Below, one piece after another: positions 25,990-33,778 of a stretch of DNA of 47,444 bases. The stretch's first letter is position 1, and every line of letters starts with the position of its first letter. The notes beneath the pieces are model-generated. The model did not search any database. It had not been told where the DNA came from and saw only the letters and a list, made by a program, of their open reading frames with translations. Origin of the DNA: Parafrankia elaeagni (GTDB taxonomy: Bacteria > Actinomycetota > Actinomycetes > Frankiales > Frankiaceae); assembly GCF_000374165.1 (NCBI RefSeq), contig NZ_KB893711.1, positions 59,338 to 106,781 on the forward strand, in the 5' to 3' direction. A program made the translations under genes and the position numbers.

Positions 25990-27210
25990 GTGCGGTGTGT
26001 GCTCCTGACGGGCAAGGGTGGGGGCGGGACCACGACAGTCGCCGCGGCGACGGCCACTCTCGCGGCCCAGCGTGGCCATCGGACCCTGGTGGTCTCGGCG
26101 GACCCCGCCGCCGGCCTCACCGGTGTCCTCGACCATCCGCTCGGCCCGGCGGAGGTCGAGCTGGAGCCTGGTCTCCTCGCGCTCCAGATCGACCTGCGGC
26201 ACGCGTTCGCCGAGCGCTGGCCGCAGGTCCGTGCGCTGATCACCGCCGGGGCGCCCGAGCCCGGGATCGACATCCTGGAGATCGAGGAGCTTCTGCGGCT
26301 GCCCGGCGCGCTGGAGGTGCTCACCCTGCTGGAGCTGCGTGACCTGATCAGGGCCGACCGCTACGACGTGGTCGTCGTGGACGCCGGCCCGGCCAGCGCG
26401 GCCCTGCGTCTGCTGGCAGGCCCGGAGACGCTCGCCTGGGGCTGCCGCCGACTCGGCCCTCCCGACGGCGCGCTCGCCCGGTGGATGCGGCCGGCGCTGC
26501 CGCTGCCGCTGGCCGGCCGGTTCGCCGGCCGCCTCGCTGCCATGGCCGGGCCCGCCTACGAGGCGGTGTCCGGGCTGACTGCGCTGGCCCAGGAGATGCG
26601 GGCCCTGCTCGCCGATCCCGTGGTCACCAGCGTGCGGCTGGTGCTGACGCCGGAGACGTCCGCGCTCGCGCAGGCCCGCCGCACGCTGCGCGGCCTGTCG
26701 CTGCACGGCATCGGGGTGGACGCGGTGGTCGTCAACCGGGTCATCGGCCATGACGGCGGCGACGCCTGGCGGGCCGGTTGGGCCGCGGCGCACCGCGAAC
26801 AGCTGGCCGAGATCGCCACGGTGGTCGCCCCGCTGCCAGTCCTCGTGGCGGCCTACCGGGCGGGTGAGCCGCTCGGTCTGGAGGAGCTGGCGGCGTTCGG
26901 CGCCGCGGCCTACGGCGGGCGCGACCCCGCCGGGGTGCTCAGCCGTCACCGCGCCGGGGCGGGCCCGGCTCCCCTGGTGGAACGCGCCGGCGACGGTTAC
27001 GTGATGTCGTTCGAGCTGCCGTTCGTCGACCGGTCCGAGGTGGATCTCGCCCGGGTCGGCGACGATCTCGTCGTGAGTGTCGGTGCGGACCGGCGCCATG
27101 TCCCGCTCCCCGCGGCACTGCGCCGGTGCGATGTGTTCGACGCCTGCCTCGTCGAGGACCGGCTCACGGTGTCGTTCGTGCCCGATCCCGCCCGCTGGGT
27201 CCGGGCGTGA
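25990..27210 (+). CDS. ArsA/Get3-like P-loop ATPase with altered Walker A
   Basis: A 406-residue protein of the ArsA/SIMIBI ATPase type. The N-terminal loop reads TGKGGGGTTTV. It keeps the deviant signature Lys9, but the normally invariant P-loop Lys is Thr14 (ACC at 26029-26031). Switch-like segments VVSADPAAGL and VVVVDAGPAS correspond to the ADPAHS and DTAPTGH regions of ArsA. A C-terminal beta domain (about 325-405, YVMSFELPFVDRSEVDLARV in part) looks like the small domain of ArsA-like proteins that carries an Hsp20-type fold. No Cys-based arsenite site is evident. It is coupled to the SRPBCC gene before and overlaps the next gene as GTGA. Nucleotide hydrolysis is doubtful. Confidence 0.82.
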   Translation: MRCVLLTGKGGGGTTTVAAATATLAAQRGHRTLVVSADPAAGLTGVLDHPLGPAEVELEPGLLALQIDLRHAFAERWPQVRALITAGAPEPGIDILEIEELLRLPGALEVLTLLELRDLIRADRYDVVVVDAGPASAALRLLAGPETLAWGCRRLGPPDGALARWMRPALPLPLAGRFAGRLAAMAGPAYEAVSGLTALAQEMRALLADPVVTSVRLVLTPETSALAQARRTLRGLSLHGIGVDAVVVNRVIGHDGGDAWRAGWAAAHREQLAEIATVVAPLPVLVAAYRAGEPLGLEELAAFGAAAYGGRDPAGVLSRHRAGAGPAPLVERAGDGYVMSFELPFVDRSEVDLARVGDDLVVSVGADRRHVPLPAALRRCDVFDACLVEDRLTVSFVPDPARWVRA

Positions 27211-27809
27211 ACGGCCCCGCGGAATCCGGCCCCGCGGAATCCGGCCCGGCGCGCGAGGTCGTCGGTTCGCTCGCCCAGGAGGCCGCGCTTCTGGCCGCCG
27301 CGGTGCAGGAGTGGATGGCCGCCGCGAAGGGCACGCCCGACGCCGACGCGGCTGCGGCTGCGGACCCGGACGAGGCCGCGGGCGGCACGGCAGGGCCGGC
27401 CGGCAGTGGTCACGAGGGTCCGTGCTGCGTGTGCCCGGTGTGCCGGGTGCTCGCGGGTCTGCGCGGCGAGCACGCCGAGGTCACCGGCCATCTGATCGAC
27501 GCCGCCGTGTCACTGGGCGCCGCCGCCCGCGCTGCCTGGGGGGTCTGGGCCGCGGACGCCCGCCGCCGAGCCGCCGCCCCGACAGCCAGCGGCGAGCCAG
27601 GCGCAGGAGCCCCGGCCCCCGATGCGGCGGGGGCCGCCACCCCGGCGCCCGCGCCCGGATCGGGGGCGTCCGACGGCGAAACCACCGCCGGCCCGGAGCA
27701 GATCCCGGTAGAACCACGAAAACAGGGAAAGCAGGGAAAGTCGGGCGAGCGGCCCGCCACGTCCGCGGGGTCGCCCCGGCCCCGCGTCCAGAAGATAGAT
27801 GTGAGGTGA
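27207..27809 (+). CDS. Conserved actinobacterial protein with CxxC motif
   Basis: A 200-residue protein I cannot assign to a named function. An N-terminal repeat (PAESG twice) is followed by a helix with SLAQEAALLAAAVQEWM and a central CCVCPVCRVLAGLRGEH region with two possible Cys pairs. A helix LIDAAVSLGAAARAAW comes next, then a disordered Ala/Pro tail ending with Lys/Gln-rich KQGKQGKSG. The start overlaps the ArsA-like stop by GTGA, so it is translated with that gene. The Cys cluster could bind zinc. Its counterpart may be the small hypothetical gene beside the ArsA-like gene in Mycobacterium, but I cannot confirm this. Confidence 0.65.
   Translation: MNGPAESGPAESGPAREVVGSLAQEAALLAAAVQEWMAAAKGTPDADAAAAADPDEAAGGTAGPAGSGHEGPCCVCPVCRVLAGLRGEHAEVTGHLIDAAVSLGAAARAAWGVWAADARRRAAAPTASGEPGAGAPAPDAAGAATPAPAPGSGASDGETTAGPEQIPVEPRKQGKQGKSGERPATSAGSPRPRVQKIDVR
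27213..27242. repeat. 15-bp tandem repeat in the CxxC-protein gene
   Basis: GGCCCCGCGGAATCC occurs at 27213-27227 and again at 27228-27242, encoding repeated GPAES units directly after the start codon region. Confidence 0.88.
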
Positions 27810-27816
27810 GCATCCA

Positions 27817-28803
27817 GTGACCACCAGGTCAGCGACCGCCCCCGCGGGGGACGGAGACCTGGCGATCGGAGTGGACGTCGGCGGGACCAAGGTGGCCGCC
27901 GGTGTCGTCGACGACCAGGGAAAAGTGCTGGCCTCCGCGCGCCGACCGACCCCGAGCCATGATCCGGCCGAGGTCGCCGACGCCGTCGCCGAGCTGGTCG
28001 CCGAGCTCCGCCGGACCTACGACGTCCGCGCCGTGGGAGTAGGCGCAGCCGGCTGGATCGACGGTGACCGCTCGACCGTGTTGTTCGCCCCCAACCTCGC
28101 CTGGCGGGACGAGCCGCTGCGGGACGTGCTGGCGGGCCGGGTCGGCCTGCCGGTGGTGGTGGAGAACGACGGCAACGCCATGGCCTGGGCCGAGTACCGG
28201 TTCGGCGCGGGGCAGGGCCACAGCGACCTGATCTGCGTCACGGTCGGCACGGGTATCGGCGGCGGCATCGTCCTGGACGGGCAGCTGCGCCGCGGCGCCT
28301 TCGGGATCGGCGCCGAGATGGGCCACATGCAGTTCATGCCCGGCGGCTACCGGTGCGGCTGCGGGAACGACGGCTGCTGGGAGCAGTACGCGAGCGGCCG
28401 GGCGCTGGTCCGGGGCGCCCGTGAGGTGGCCGCGGCCTCACCGGAGGCGGCGTTGCGGATGCTGGCCGGGCGCACCGTCGACGAGCTGAGCGGGCCCGAC
28501 GTCACGGCCGCCGCGCAGGCCGGGGACCCGGCCGCGGTGGGCTGCCTGCAGCAGGTCGGCTGCTGGCTCGGCCAGGGGCTCGCGAGTCTCGCCGCGATCC
28601 TCGACCCCAGCCGCTTCGTCATCGGCGGCGGGGTCTCGGACGCGGGAGAGCTGCTGCTGGGCCCGGCCCGCGACGCGTTCCGTTCCTCGCTGTCGGGCCG
28701 TGGCCACCGCCCGGAGGCCGACGTGGTCGTGGCCACCCTGGGCTCGGCCGCCGGCATCGTCGGCGCCGCCGACCTCGCCCGCGGGACGTCCACTCCGGCC
28801 TGA
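27817..28803 (+). CDS. glkA: ROK-family glucokinase
   Basis: A 328-residue sugar kinase that would phosphorylate glucose with ATP. Motifs: phosphate loop GVDVGGTKVAAG, catalytic Asp in VVENDGNAMAWAE, the second ATP loop VTVGTGIGGGI, substrate His in GAEMGHMQF, and the ROK zinc site CGCGNDGCWEQYASG. This matches the actinobacterial Glk involved in carbon metabolism and repression. GTG 27817 follows GAGGTGAGC. It is 7 nt after the CxxC-protein gene, so it is the last gene of the SRPBCC/ArsA-like operon. The glucose-kinase/ArsA-like neighbourhood is shared with Streptomyces, as far as I recall. Confidence 0.93.
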   Translation: MTTRSATAPAGDGDLAIGVDVGGTKVAAGVVDDQGKVLASARRPTPSHDPAEVADAVAELVAELRRTYDVRAVGVGAAGWIDGDRSTVLFAPNLAWRDEPLRDVLAGRVGLPVVVENDGNAMAWAEYRFGAGQGHSDLICVTVGTGIGGGIVLDGQLRRGAFGIGAEMGHMQFMPGGYRCGCGNDGCWEQYASGRALVRGAREVAAASPEAALRMLAGRTVDELSGPDVTAAAQAGDPAAVGCLQQVGCWLGQGLASLAAILDPSRFVIGGGVSDAGELLLGPARDAFRSSLSGRGHRPEADVVVATLGSAAGIVGAADLARGTSTPA

Positions 28804-28835
28804 GCGGATGCGGCCCGCCGAGCGGATGCGGCCCG
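28802..28835. repeat. 16-bp direct repeat after glkA
   Basis: GAGCGGATGCGGCCCG occurs at 28802-28817 and 28820-28835, in the 68-nt gap between convergent glkA and the LOR/SDH-domain gene. The first copy overlaps the glkA stop codon. No clear terminator hairpin is seen in this gap. Confidence 0.7.
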
Positions 28836-28871
28836 GCGACCGGCCAGGGCGTGGCAGCCCGGACAGGGGCG

Positions 28872-30131
28872 TCAGGCGTGGTAGTCGGGGACCAGCTCGG
28901 CGGCGAGCTGCTCGAGGAACAGGCCCGCGTCGGCCACCACACCGAGCGCCTGCGCCGAGGTGCGGTCGGTCAGCCCGGCCACCGTCGACGGGTTCATGTC
29001 GACGCAGGCCACCGGCACCGACGCGGGCAGGATGTTGCCGGTCGCGACCGAGTGCAGGGTGGTGGCGACCATGACGGTGAAGCCGATGCCGCGCAGCGCC
29101 GCCCGCATCGCCCGCTGGCCGGCCACGACGTCGGTGTGGACGTCGGGCAGCGGCCCGTCGTCACGGACCGAGCCGACGAGCACGTACGACTTCCCGGCCT
29201 TCACCATCGCGTGCATGATGCCCTGGGACACCAGCCCGGACTCGACGGCGGCCCGGATCGACCCGGCGCGCCGGATCGTGTTGACGGTGCGGATGTGCTG
29301 TTCGTTGCCGCGCTGCACCCGCCTGCTGTGCGGGCTGCCCAGACCGAACGAGCTGCCGAACAGGGCGCGTTCGAGGTCGAGGGTGGCGAGGGCGTTCCCG
29401 GCGAACAGGACGTCCACGTAGCCGGCCTCGACCAGCGCGGTCAGTGCCCGGGAGGCGCCGGTGCTGACCACGGCGCGCCCGGCCACCCACAGGACCTGGG
29501 AGCCCTCGGCCTTGACCTCCCGGATCTGGCGGGCGACCGTGCGGACGAGTACCGCCTGCGGTCGGGCCGCGCTGGAGCTGAACGACATCGAGGCGAACTC
29601 GCCGTGCAGCCGGGACGAGTGGTCCGAGACGGGCAGCACGACCTTGACGCCGTCGACACCACAGACGATCATGTCGCCGGTACGGACGTCGGCCACCGGG
29701 ACGGTGCGCACCCGGCCGTCGGAGACGACGAGCCCGCAGTCCATCTCCGGGTGCTCGACAGGCACCCACTGGCCGTCGAGGTGGACGACGGTCTCCAGGT
29801 TCGTGGTCGAGTAGAAGTCCTCGGGGAACACGCCGTCCGCGTCGGCGGGCCGCGTCACGGCCGTGCCGGTCACCAGCTTGTTGACCCCGTGGACCTGGAT
29901 GCGCATGAGGATCCGCGCCAGCGTCGACACGGTGTCCGCGCCGACGGTGATGACGGCGTGGGACTCGTCGTCGTGGTGCCGCCCGAGGTCGATCTTGTCG
30001 ACCTTGTAGTCACCGCCGTAGGCCAGGACGTCGTCCAGCACCCGCGCCAGCACGCCGGTGTCCATGAGGTGCCCGTGCACCTCGACCTGCTCGTGGAAAT
30101 GCACGGAGCCGCCCTTCTTCCTGCCTGCCAT
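28872..30131 (-). CDS. LOR/SDH-domain protein, archaeal-type ornithine cyclodeaminase-like (TIGR00300 type)
   Basis: A 419-residue protein with the conserved LOR/SDH region at the N-terminus (EVHGHLMDTGVLARVLDDV, GGDYKVDKIDLGRHHDDESH in pieces). A C-terminal Rossmann-like part follows, with VVSTGASRALTALVEAGYVDVLFAGNA. This architecture is that of the archaeal ornithine cyclodeaminase and of the C-terminal half of cyanobacterial ArgZ/AgrE. A role in converting ornithine to proline and ammonia is therefore likely but inferred. ATG 30131 has only a weak SD; a GTG about nine codons later is preceded by AGGAAGAAGG. It is convergent with glkA. Confidence 0.78.
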   Translation of the reverse strand: MAGRKKGGSVHFHEQVEVHGHLMDTGVLARVLDDVLAYGGDYKVDKIDLGRHHDDESHAVITVGADTVSTLARILMRIQVHGVNKLVTGTAVTRPADADGVFPEDFYSTTNLETVVHLDGQWVPVEHPEMDCGLVVSDGRVRTVPVADVRTGDMIVCGVDGVKVVLPVSDHSSRLHGEFASMSFSSSAARPQAVLVRTVARQIREVKAEGSQVLWVAGRAVVSTGASRALTALVEAGYVDVLFAGNALATLDLERALFGSSFGLGSPHSRRVQRGNEQHIRTVNTIRRAGSIRAAVESGLVSQGIMHAMVKAGKSYVLVGSVRDDGPLPDVHTDVVAGQRAMRAALRGIGFTVMVATTLHSVATGNILPASVPVACVDMNPSTVAGLTDRTSAQALGVVADAGLFLEQLAAELVPDYHA

Positions 30132-30233
30132 CTCGCCGGTCGTCGTGCCCGCGCCACCGCGGCAGCCCGCGCTGGTTCGGCGATGCCGACGGCCCGGGCG
30201 GAGCCCGCGGCCCGCCCGGTCCACCGGTTGTGG

Positions 30234-31343
30234 TCAGACGACCGCGCCGTCGTCCGGTCCGTCGAAGTCGGTCGGAAGCCGGTCGCCCATCCGCACGACC
30301 AGTGTTCCCACGCCGCCGAGGAGGAGCAGCACCCCCGCGACGTCGCGGGAACGCGCCTGGCCCAGCCCGATCAGCGACGGGACGACCAGGATGGCCACCC
30401 CCAGCGCGATGGAACCGAGGGCCCAGCGGGTGACCGGCCGCATCTTCGGGACCGGCGGTGCCGGCGGCGGGACGTAGTGGTCGTCCTCGTCGTCTTCGGA
30501 GGCCTTCGCCGTGGGTGACGACGCGCCGCTGCCCGCTCCCGACCAGAACGCGGCCCGCACGGCGTCGTCGAGCCGGTCGATCTCGCTCCGGTCACTGCCG
30601 CGACCGACCCGGTCGCGGGCGGATCCGTCGCCGGTGGACCCGTCGGCGGTGGACCCGTCGGCGGGGCCGCCGCCCTCGGTGTCGCCGCCCGTGGCGGCAG
30701 TGCCGGCCCCACCGGCCGGGGTCAGGTCGCTCGGCCCGGCGCCGCTGGTGGGCGCGGGCGGCATGGTGCGCTCGGCAGGATCGTCGTCGACGAGGTGCCT
30801 GCCGTCCGGAGGCATCCCGTCAGGCTGCCGCCCGCCCGGCCGGATGATGATGACCGACGGGCGTCGCGGCCCGTCGATGTCCTCGGCTGCCGGCCAGCGC
30901 CGCTCGCCGGGCACCGGATCCTGGCCGAAGCGGGCGACGAGGTCCAGGAAGGCGGCCTCGTCCGCGGCCGGTGACCGGGGTTGCCGCACGCTCGCGGGGG
31001 AGGGGTCCTTGGCGGTGCCCCGGCCACCCCCGTGGTCGGCTCCGCCGGCAGGCCCGGGCTCCGGGGACTGCTCGGCCGGGGCCTGCGCGAACTCCTCGCC
31101 GACCTCACCACCGGCGCCGCCGGTACCGCCTGTACCGGCAGCCCCACCGGCGCCGCCGGTACCGCCGGTACCCGGGTCGGTCTCGGCCGCCGTGCCGCTG
31201 TCGCCGGTGGCGTGGCCGGCGGTGCCCGCGGTGAGCGCGTCCCGACCTGCCTTGCCCTGGCCGGCGGCGGGCGGCGTGGGCTCGTCGGGGATCCGGTCAG
31301 GGTCCGCGCCGGGGGAGCCGAATCCAGCGGAGCTCTCAGTCAT
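30234..31343 (-). CDS. Low-complexity protein with two C-terminal membrane helices
   Basis: A 369-residue protein without a recognisable family. The first 270 residues are Gly/Ala/Pro/Thr-rich and disordered, with one more conserved-looking block (DEAAFLDLVARFGQDPVPG, then PSVIIIRPGG). An acidic stretch EDDEDDHYVPPP and two helices follow (about 303-325 and 338-355), and the tail is short. ATG 31343 overlaps the stop of the upstream esterase gene, so the two are probably coexpressed; a GTG two codons earlier is possible. A 15-bp repeat near 30632-30664 encodes DGSTA-like units. Function unknown. Confidence 0.65.
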   Translation of the reverse strand: MTESSAGFGSPGADPDRIPDEPTPPAAGQGKAGRDALTAGTAGHATGDSGTAAETDPGTGGTGGAGGAAGTGGTGGAGGEVGEEFAQAPAEQSPEPGPAGGADHGGGRGTAKDPSPASVRQPRSPAADEAAFLDLVARFGQDPVPGERRWPAAEDIDGPRRPSVIIIRPGGRQPDGMPPDGRHLVDDDPAERTMPPAPTSGAGPSDLTPAGGAGTAATGGDTEGGGPADGSTADGSTGDGSARDRVGRGSDRSEIDRLDDAVRAAFWSGAGSGASSPTAKASEDDEDDHYVPPPAPPVPKMRPVTRWALGSIALGVAILVVPSLIGLGQARSRDVAGVLLLLGGVGTLVVRMGDRLPTDFDGPDDGAVV

Positions 31344-32154
31344 GGTCACCCGACTCCGGCACGTGGGGATGGGACTCGTCCGGCCGGGACCGGGCCGTGA
31401 CGAAATCCACGCTGCCCTTGAAGATCGTTTCCTTTTCGTTGTCCAGTGTCGCGACGTGGTAGCTGTCGTGGAGCAGCCGCTCCTCGACGGGCGCGGCGGT
31501 CAACCCTGCCAGCAGCAGGCGCCCGGATGTGGGCTCCACCACGTGGTCGGTGGTGCTGCGATAGGCCACGACGGGGCAGACGACCCGCCCGAGATCCGCA
31601 CGGGTGACGGCCCACAGCCCTCGCAGTGACGCGAAGGCCCGGGTCGGGACCCGGGAGTAGCCCACCTCGCGGACTCCGGGGGCGCGGATGTCGTTCGTCA
31701 CCCCGGGGACCGTCGGCAGCACCCGCGACAGCAGCGGGGCCAGGACAGCCGCCCGCCGGTCGGTCCCGAGACTCGCGTTGACGGTCACGGCCCCGGCGAC
31801 CCGCGACCCGTGCACCTCGGCGAGGCGCAGCGTCAGCGTGCCGCCCATCGACAGGCCCATCACGAAGACCCGCTCGCACGAGCGGCTCAGCTCGCCGAAG
31901 GCCGCGTCGGCGGCGCCGTACCAGTCGTGCCAGGTGGTGCGGGCCAGGTCCTGCCAGCGGGTGCCGTGGCCCGGCAGCAGCGGGCAGCGGACCCGCAGGC
32001 CCGCGGCGGCGAGGTGATCACCCCAGGGCCGCATGCTCTGCGGCGAGCCGGTGAAGCCGTGCACGAGCAGGACGCCGGTGCTGCCGTCACCCCCGCCGGG
32101 CAGGTCGAAGGGCTCGGCGCCGGGCAGGACAGCCGCCACCGGGACTCCCGCCAT
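31336..32154 (-). CDS. Alpha/beta hydrolase (carboxylesterase/monoacylglycerol lipase type)
   Basis: A 272-residue serine hydrolase. Visible motifs are the oxyanion segment VLLVHGFTGSPQSMRPW, LLPGHGTRWQDLA, the nucleophile GLSMGG, the acid in YRSTTDHVVEP and the catalytic His in HDSYHVATLDNE. This is close to Est30-like carboxylesterases. ATG 32154 has GGGAG 9 nt upstream; ATG 32160, two codons earlier, is too close to that SD but possible. The gene overlaps the downstream membrane-protein start by 8 nt. Substrate unknown; short-chain lipids or esters are likely from family knowledge. Confidence 0.9.
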   Translation of the reverse strand: MAGVPVAAVLPGAEPFDLPGGGDGSTGVLLVHGFTGSPQSMRPWGDHLAAAGLRVRCPLLPGHGTRWQDLARTTWHDWYGAADAAFGELSRSCERVFVMGLSMGGTLTLRLAEVHGSRVAGAVTVNASLGTDRRAAVLAPLLSRVLPTVPGVTNDIRAPGVREVGYSRVPTRAFASLRGLWAVTRADLGRVVCPVVAYRSTTDHVVEPTSGRLLLAGLTAAPVEERLLHDSYHVATLDNEKETIFKGSVDFVTARSRPDESHPHVPESGDHD

Positions 32155-32770
32155 GGTCATCCGCTCCCTTCGCCTCGAGCGCCCGTAACGCACCCGCCGC
32201 GGCCACCGATCGGGTGCTCCGGTGGACGGCGGGCGCCGTGCCACCGATCGCCCGCGAGCCGACCGGCCGGCCGGCTCGCGCGCCCTCGGTGCTGCCGAGG
32301 CGGCTGCCGGCCGGCTCCCGCGGGGTTCGTCAGGGGTGGCCCGGTGCGCCCCTCGTCGTGAGGGAACCGACACCGACCTTCGCATGCTCGCACGCCGGGG
32401 GCCGACTGGCCATGGTCATGCGCTTTTCCATCATCCCGGACGAACCAGTCGATCTTCCGGTGTGTTCCTACCGTGTCCGTCCGGTGCGGCAGTCGTGCGG
32501 TGTTCGTGCGGCAGTCGTGCGGTGTTCGTGCGGTGCCGGGCGGTGTTCGTGCGGTGCCGGGCGGACCCGGGCGCACTCGGCCGTGCCGGCCACGGACAAT
32601 GACACTCCGACGTCGGCGCCGTGTGGTGGACGATGTCGTGAGGGGTCCATATGGTCACCGCGGGCATCCCGGCCGCGCCCGTTCCTCGATGTGCGGGCAC
32701 GGGTGGGTTCGGGCGCGGGCGTTCGGGAATGCCGTCCCTGGGCGGCGGTGCGACGAAGCTGGGAGCTTGC
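32155..32770. other. Long divergent intergenic region upstream of the acyltransferase
   Basis: About 600 bp with no convincing gene. It contains the minisatellite at 32484-32564. The acyltransferase frame is open from 32651, but the first 40 codons of it do not look conserved. No clear promoter was identified. Confidence 0.5.
32484..32564. repeat. 21/22-bp minisatellite
   Basis: Two exact 22-bp copies (32484-32505 and 32506-32527, beginning GTGCGGCAGTCG) are followed by a 21-bp variant (32528-32548, beginning GTGCGGTGCCGG) and a 16-bp partial copy (32549-32564). All full units end in GCGGTGTTC. The copies are contiguous, with no spacers, in noncoding DNA. Confidence 0.92.
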
Positions 32771-33658
32771 GTGTTGTACTGGGTCGTCAAGGCCATCCTG
32801 ACACCGGTGCTACGGGTGTTCTGGCGGCCGTGGGTCGAGGGTCTCGACCACGTCCCCACCCGCGGGCCGGCGATCCTGGCGAGCAACCACCTGAGTTTCC
32901 TGGACTCCTTCTTCCTGCCGCTGGTCGTGCCGCGGCGCATCACCTTCCTCGCGAAGAGCGACTACTTCACCGGGGTCGGGCTGAAGGGCTGGAGCAAGCG
33001 CAAGTTCTTCAAGGGGGTCGGCCAGGTCCCGATCGACCGCAGTGGTGGCCGTGCCAGCGAGGGGGCGCTGCGCACCGGTGTCCGGGTGCTCGACTCCGGC
33101 GAGCTTCTCGGCATCTACCCGGAGGGCACCCGCTCGCCGGACGGGCGCCTCTACCGCGGCAAGATCGGCGTTGCCCGGATGGCGTTGGAGGCCGGGGTGC
33201 CCGTCATCCCCGTAGCCATGATCGGTACGTTCGAGGTGCAGCCGCTCGGCCGGCACGTCCCGCGCATCCGCCGGGTCGGGATCCGGATCGGGCGCCCACT
33301 GGACTTCAGCCGCTACGCCGGGATGGCCGACGACCGCTTCGTGCTGCGGTCGATGACGGACGAGATCATGTACGAGCTGATGTCGCTGTCCGGCCAGGAG
33401 TACGTCGACATGTACGCGCAGCGGCGCAAGGAGGATCTCGCCGCCGCCCGCGAGGCACAGGCCGCGGCGGAGTCCCCGGGCCGGGCCGAGCCGCCGGCCC
33501 GGCCGGGCTCACCGGTCCGTCCGGATGCCCCGAGCCGCGCCGAAGCGCCTTCCCGAGCGGAGTCCCCGCCGGGAGCCGCCGAGTCCCGTCCGGGAGCGGA
33601 GCAGCCGCTCCCCGCGGAGCCGACCGATCCCGAGCCGGCGCCCGTCACCCGGCCGTGA
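32771..33658 (+). CDS. PlsC-type lysophospholipid acyltransferase
   Basis: A 295-residue membrane-associated acyltransferase that would acylate lysophosphatidate or a glycolipid. The HX4D motif is NHLSFLD, with block II around GVGQVPIDRSGG and block III YPEGTRSPDG. A Pro/Ala/Glu tail of about 70 residues follows the domain. GTG 32771 is chosen because it starts the conserved LYWVVKAILTPVLRVFWRPW and has GGGAG 5 nt upstream; an ATG at 32651 in the same frame would add 40 nonconserved residues. The Mycobacterium syntenic gene is Rv2182c. It probably belongs with PimB' and FadD15 in envelope-lipid synthesis. Confidence 0.88.
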   Translation: MLYWVVKAILTPVLRVFWRPWVEGLDHVPTRGPAILASNHLSFLDSFFLPLVVPRRITFLAKSDYFTGVGLKGWSKRKFFKGVGQVPIDRSGGRASEGALRTGVRVLDSGELLGIYPEGTRSPDGRLYRGKIGVARMALEAGVPVIPVAMIGTFEVQPLGRHVPRIRRVGIRIGRPLDFSRYAGMADDRFVLRSMTDEIMYELMSLSGQEYVDMYAQRRKEDLAAAREAQAAAESPGRAEPPARPGSPVRPDAPSRAEAPSRAESPPGAAESRPGAEQPLPAEPTDPEPAPVTRP

Positions 33659-33778
33659 GGCCATGACCAGCAAGGTTGGTCCCGCGTGGTGGGCCGGGCC
33701 GGAGCTGCCGGAGCCGGGCCCGATCGTCTGACCCAGGGCGGTCTGACCCGTTCGGGGGAAGCACGGCACTATTGCACG

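Noticed and set aside
32484-32564. Minisatellite considered as a CRISPR array
   Set aside because: Units are contiguous without unique spacers and no cas genes are nearby.
32651-32770. Longer start for the acyltransferase (ATG at 32651)
   Set aside because: The added 40 residues are Gly/Arg/Pro-rich and not family-like; GTG 32771 has an SD and begins the conserved part.
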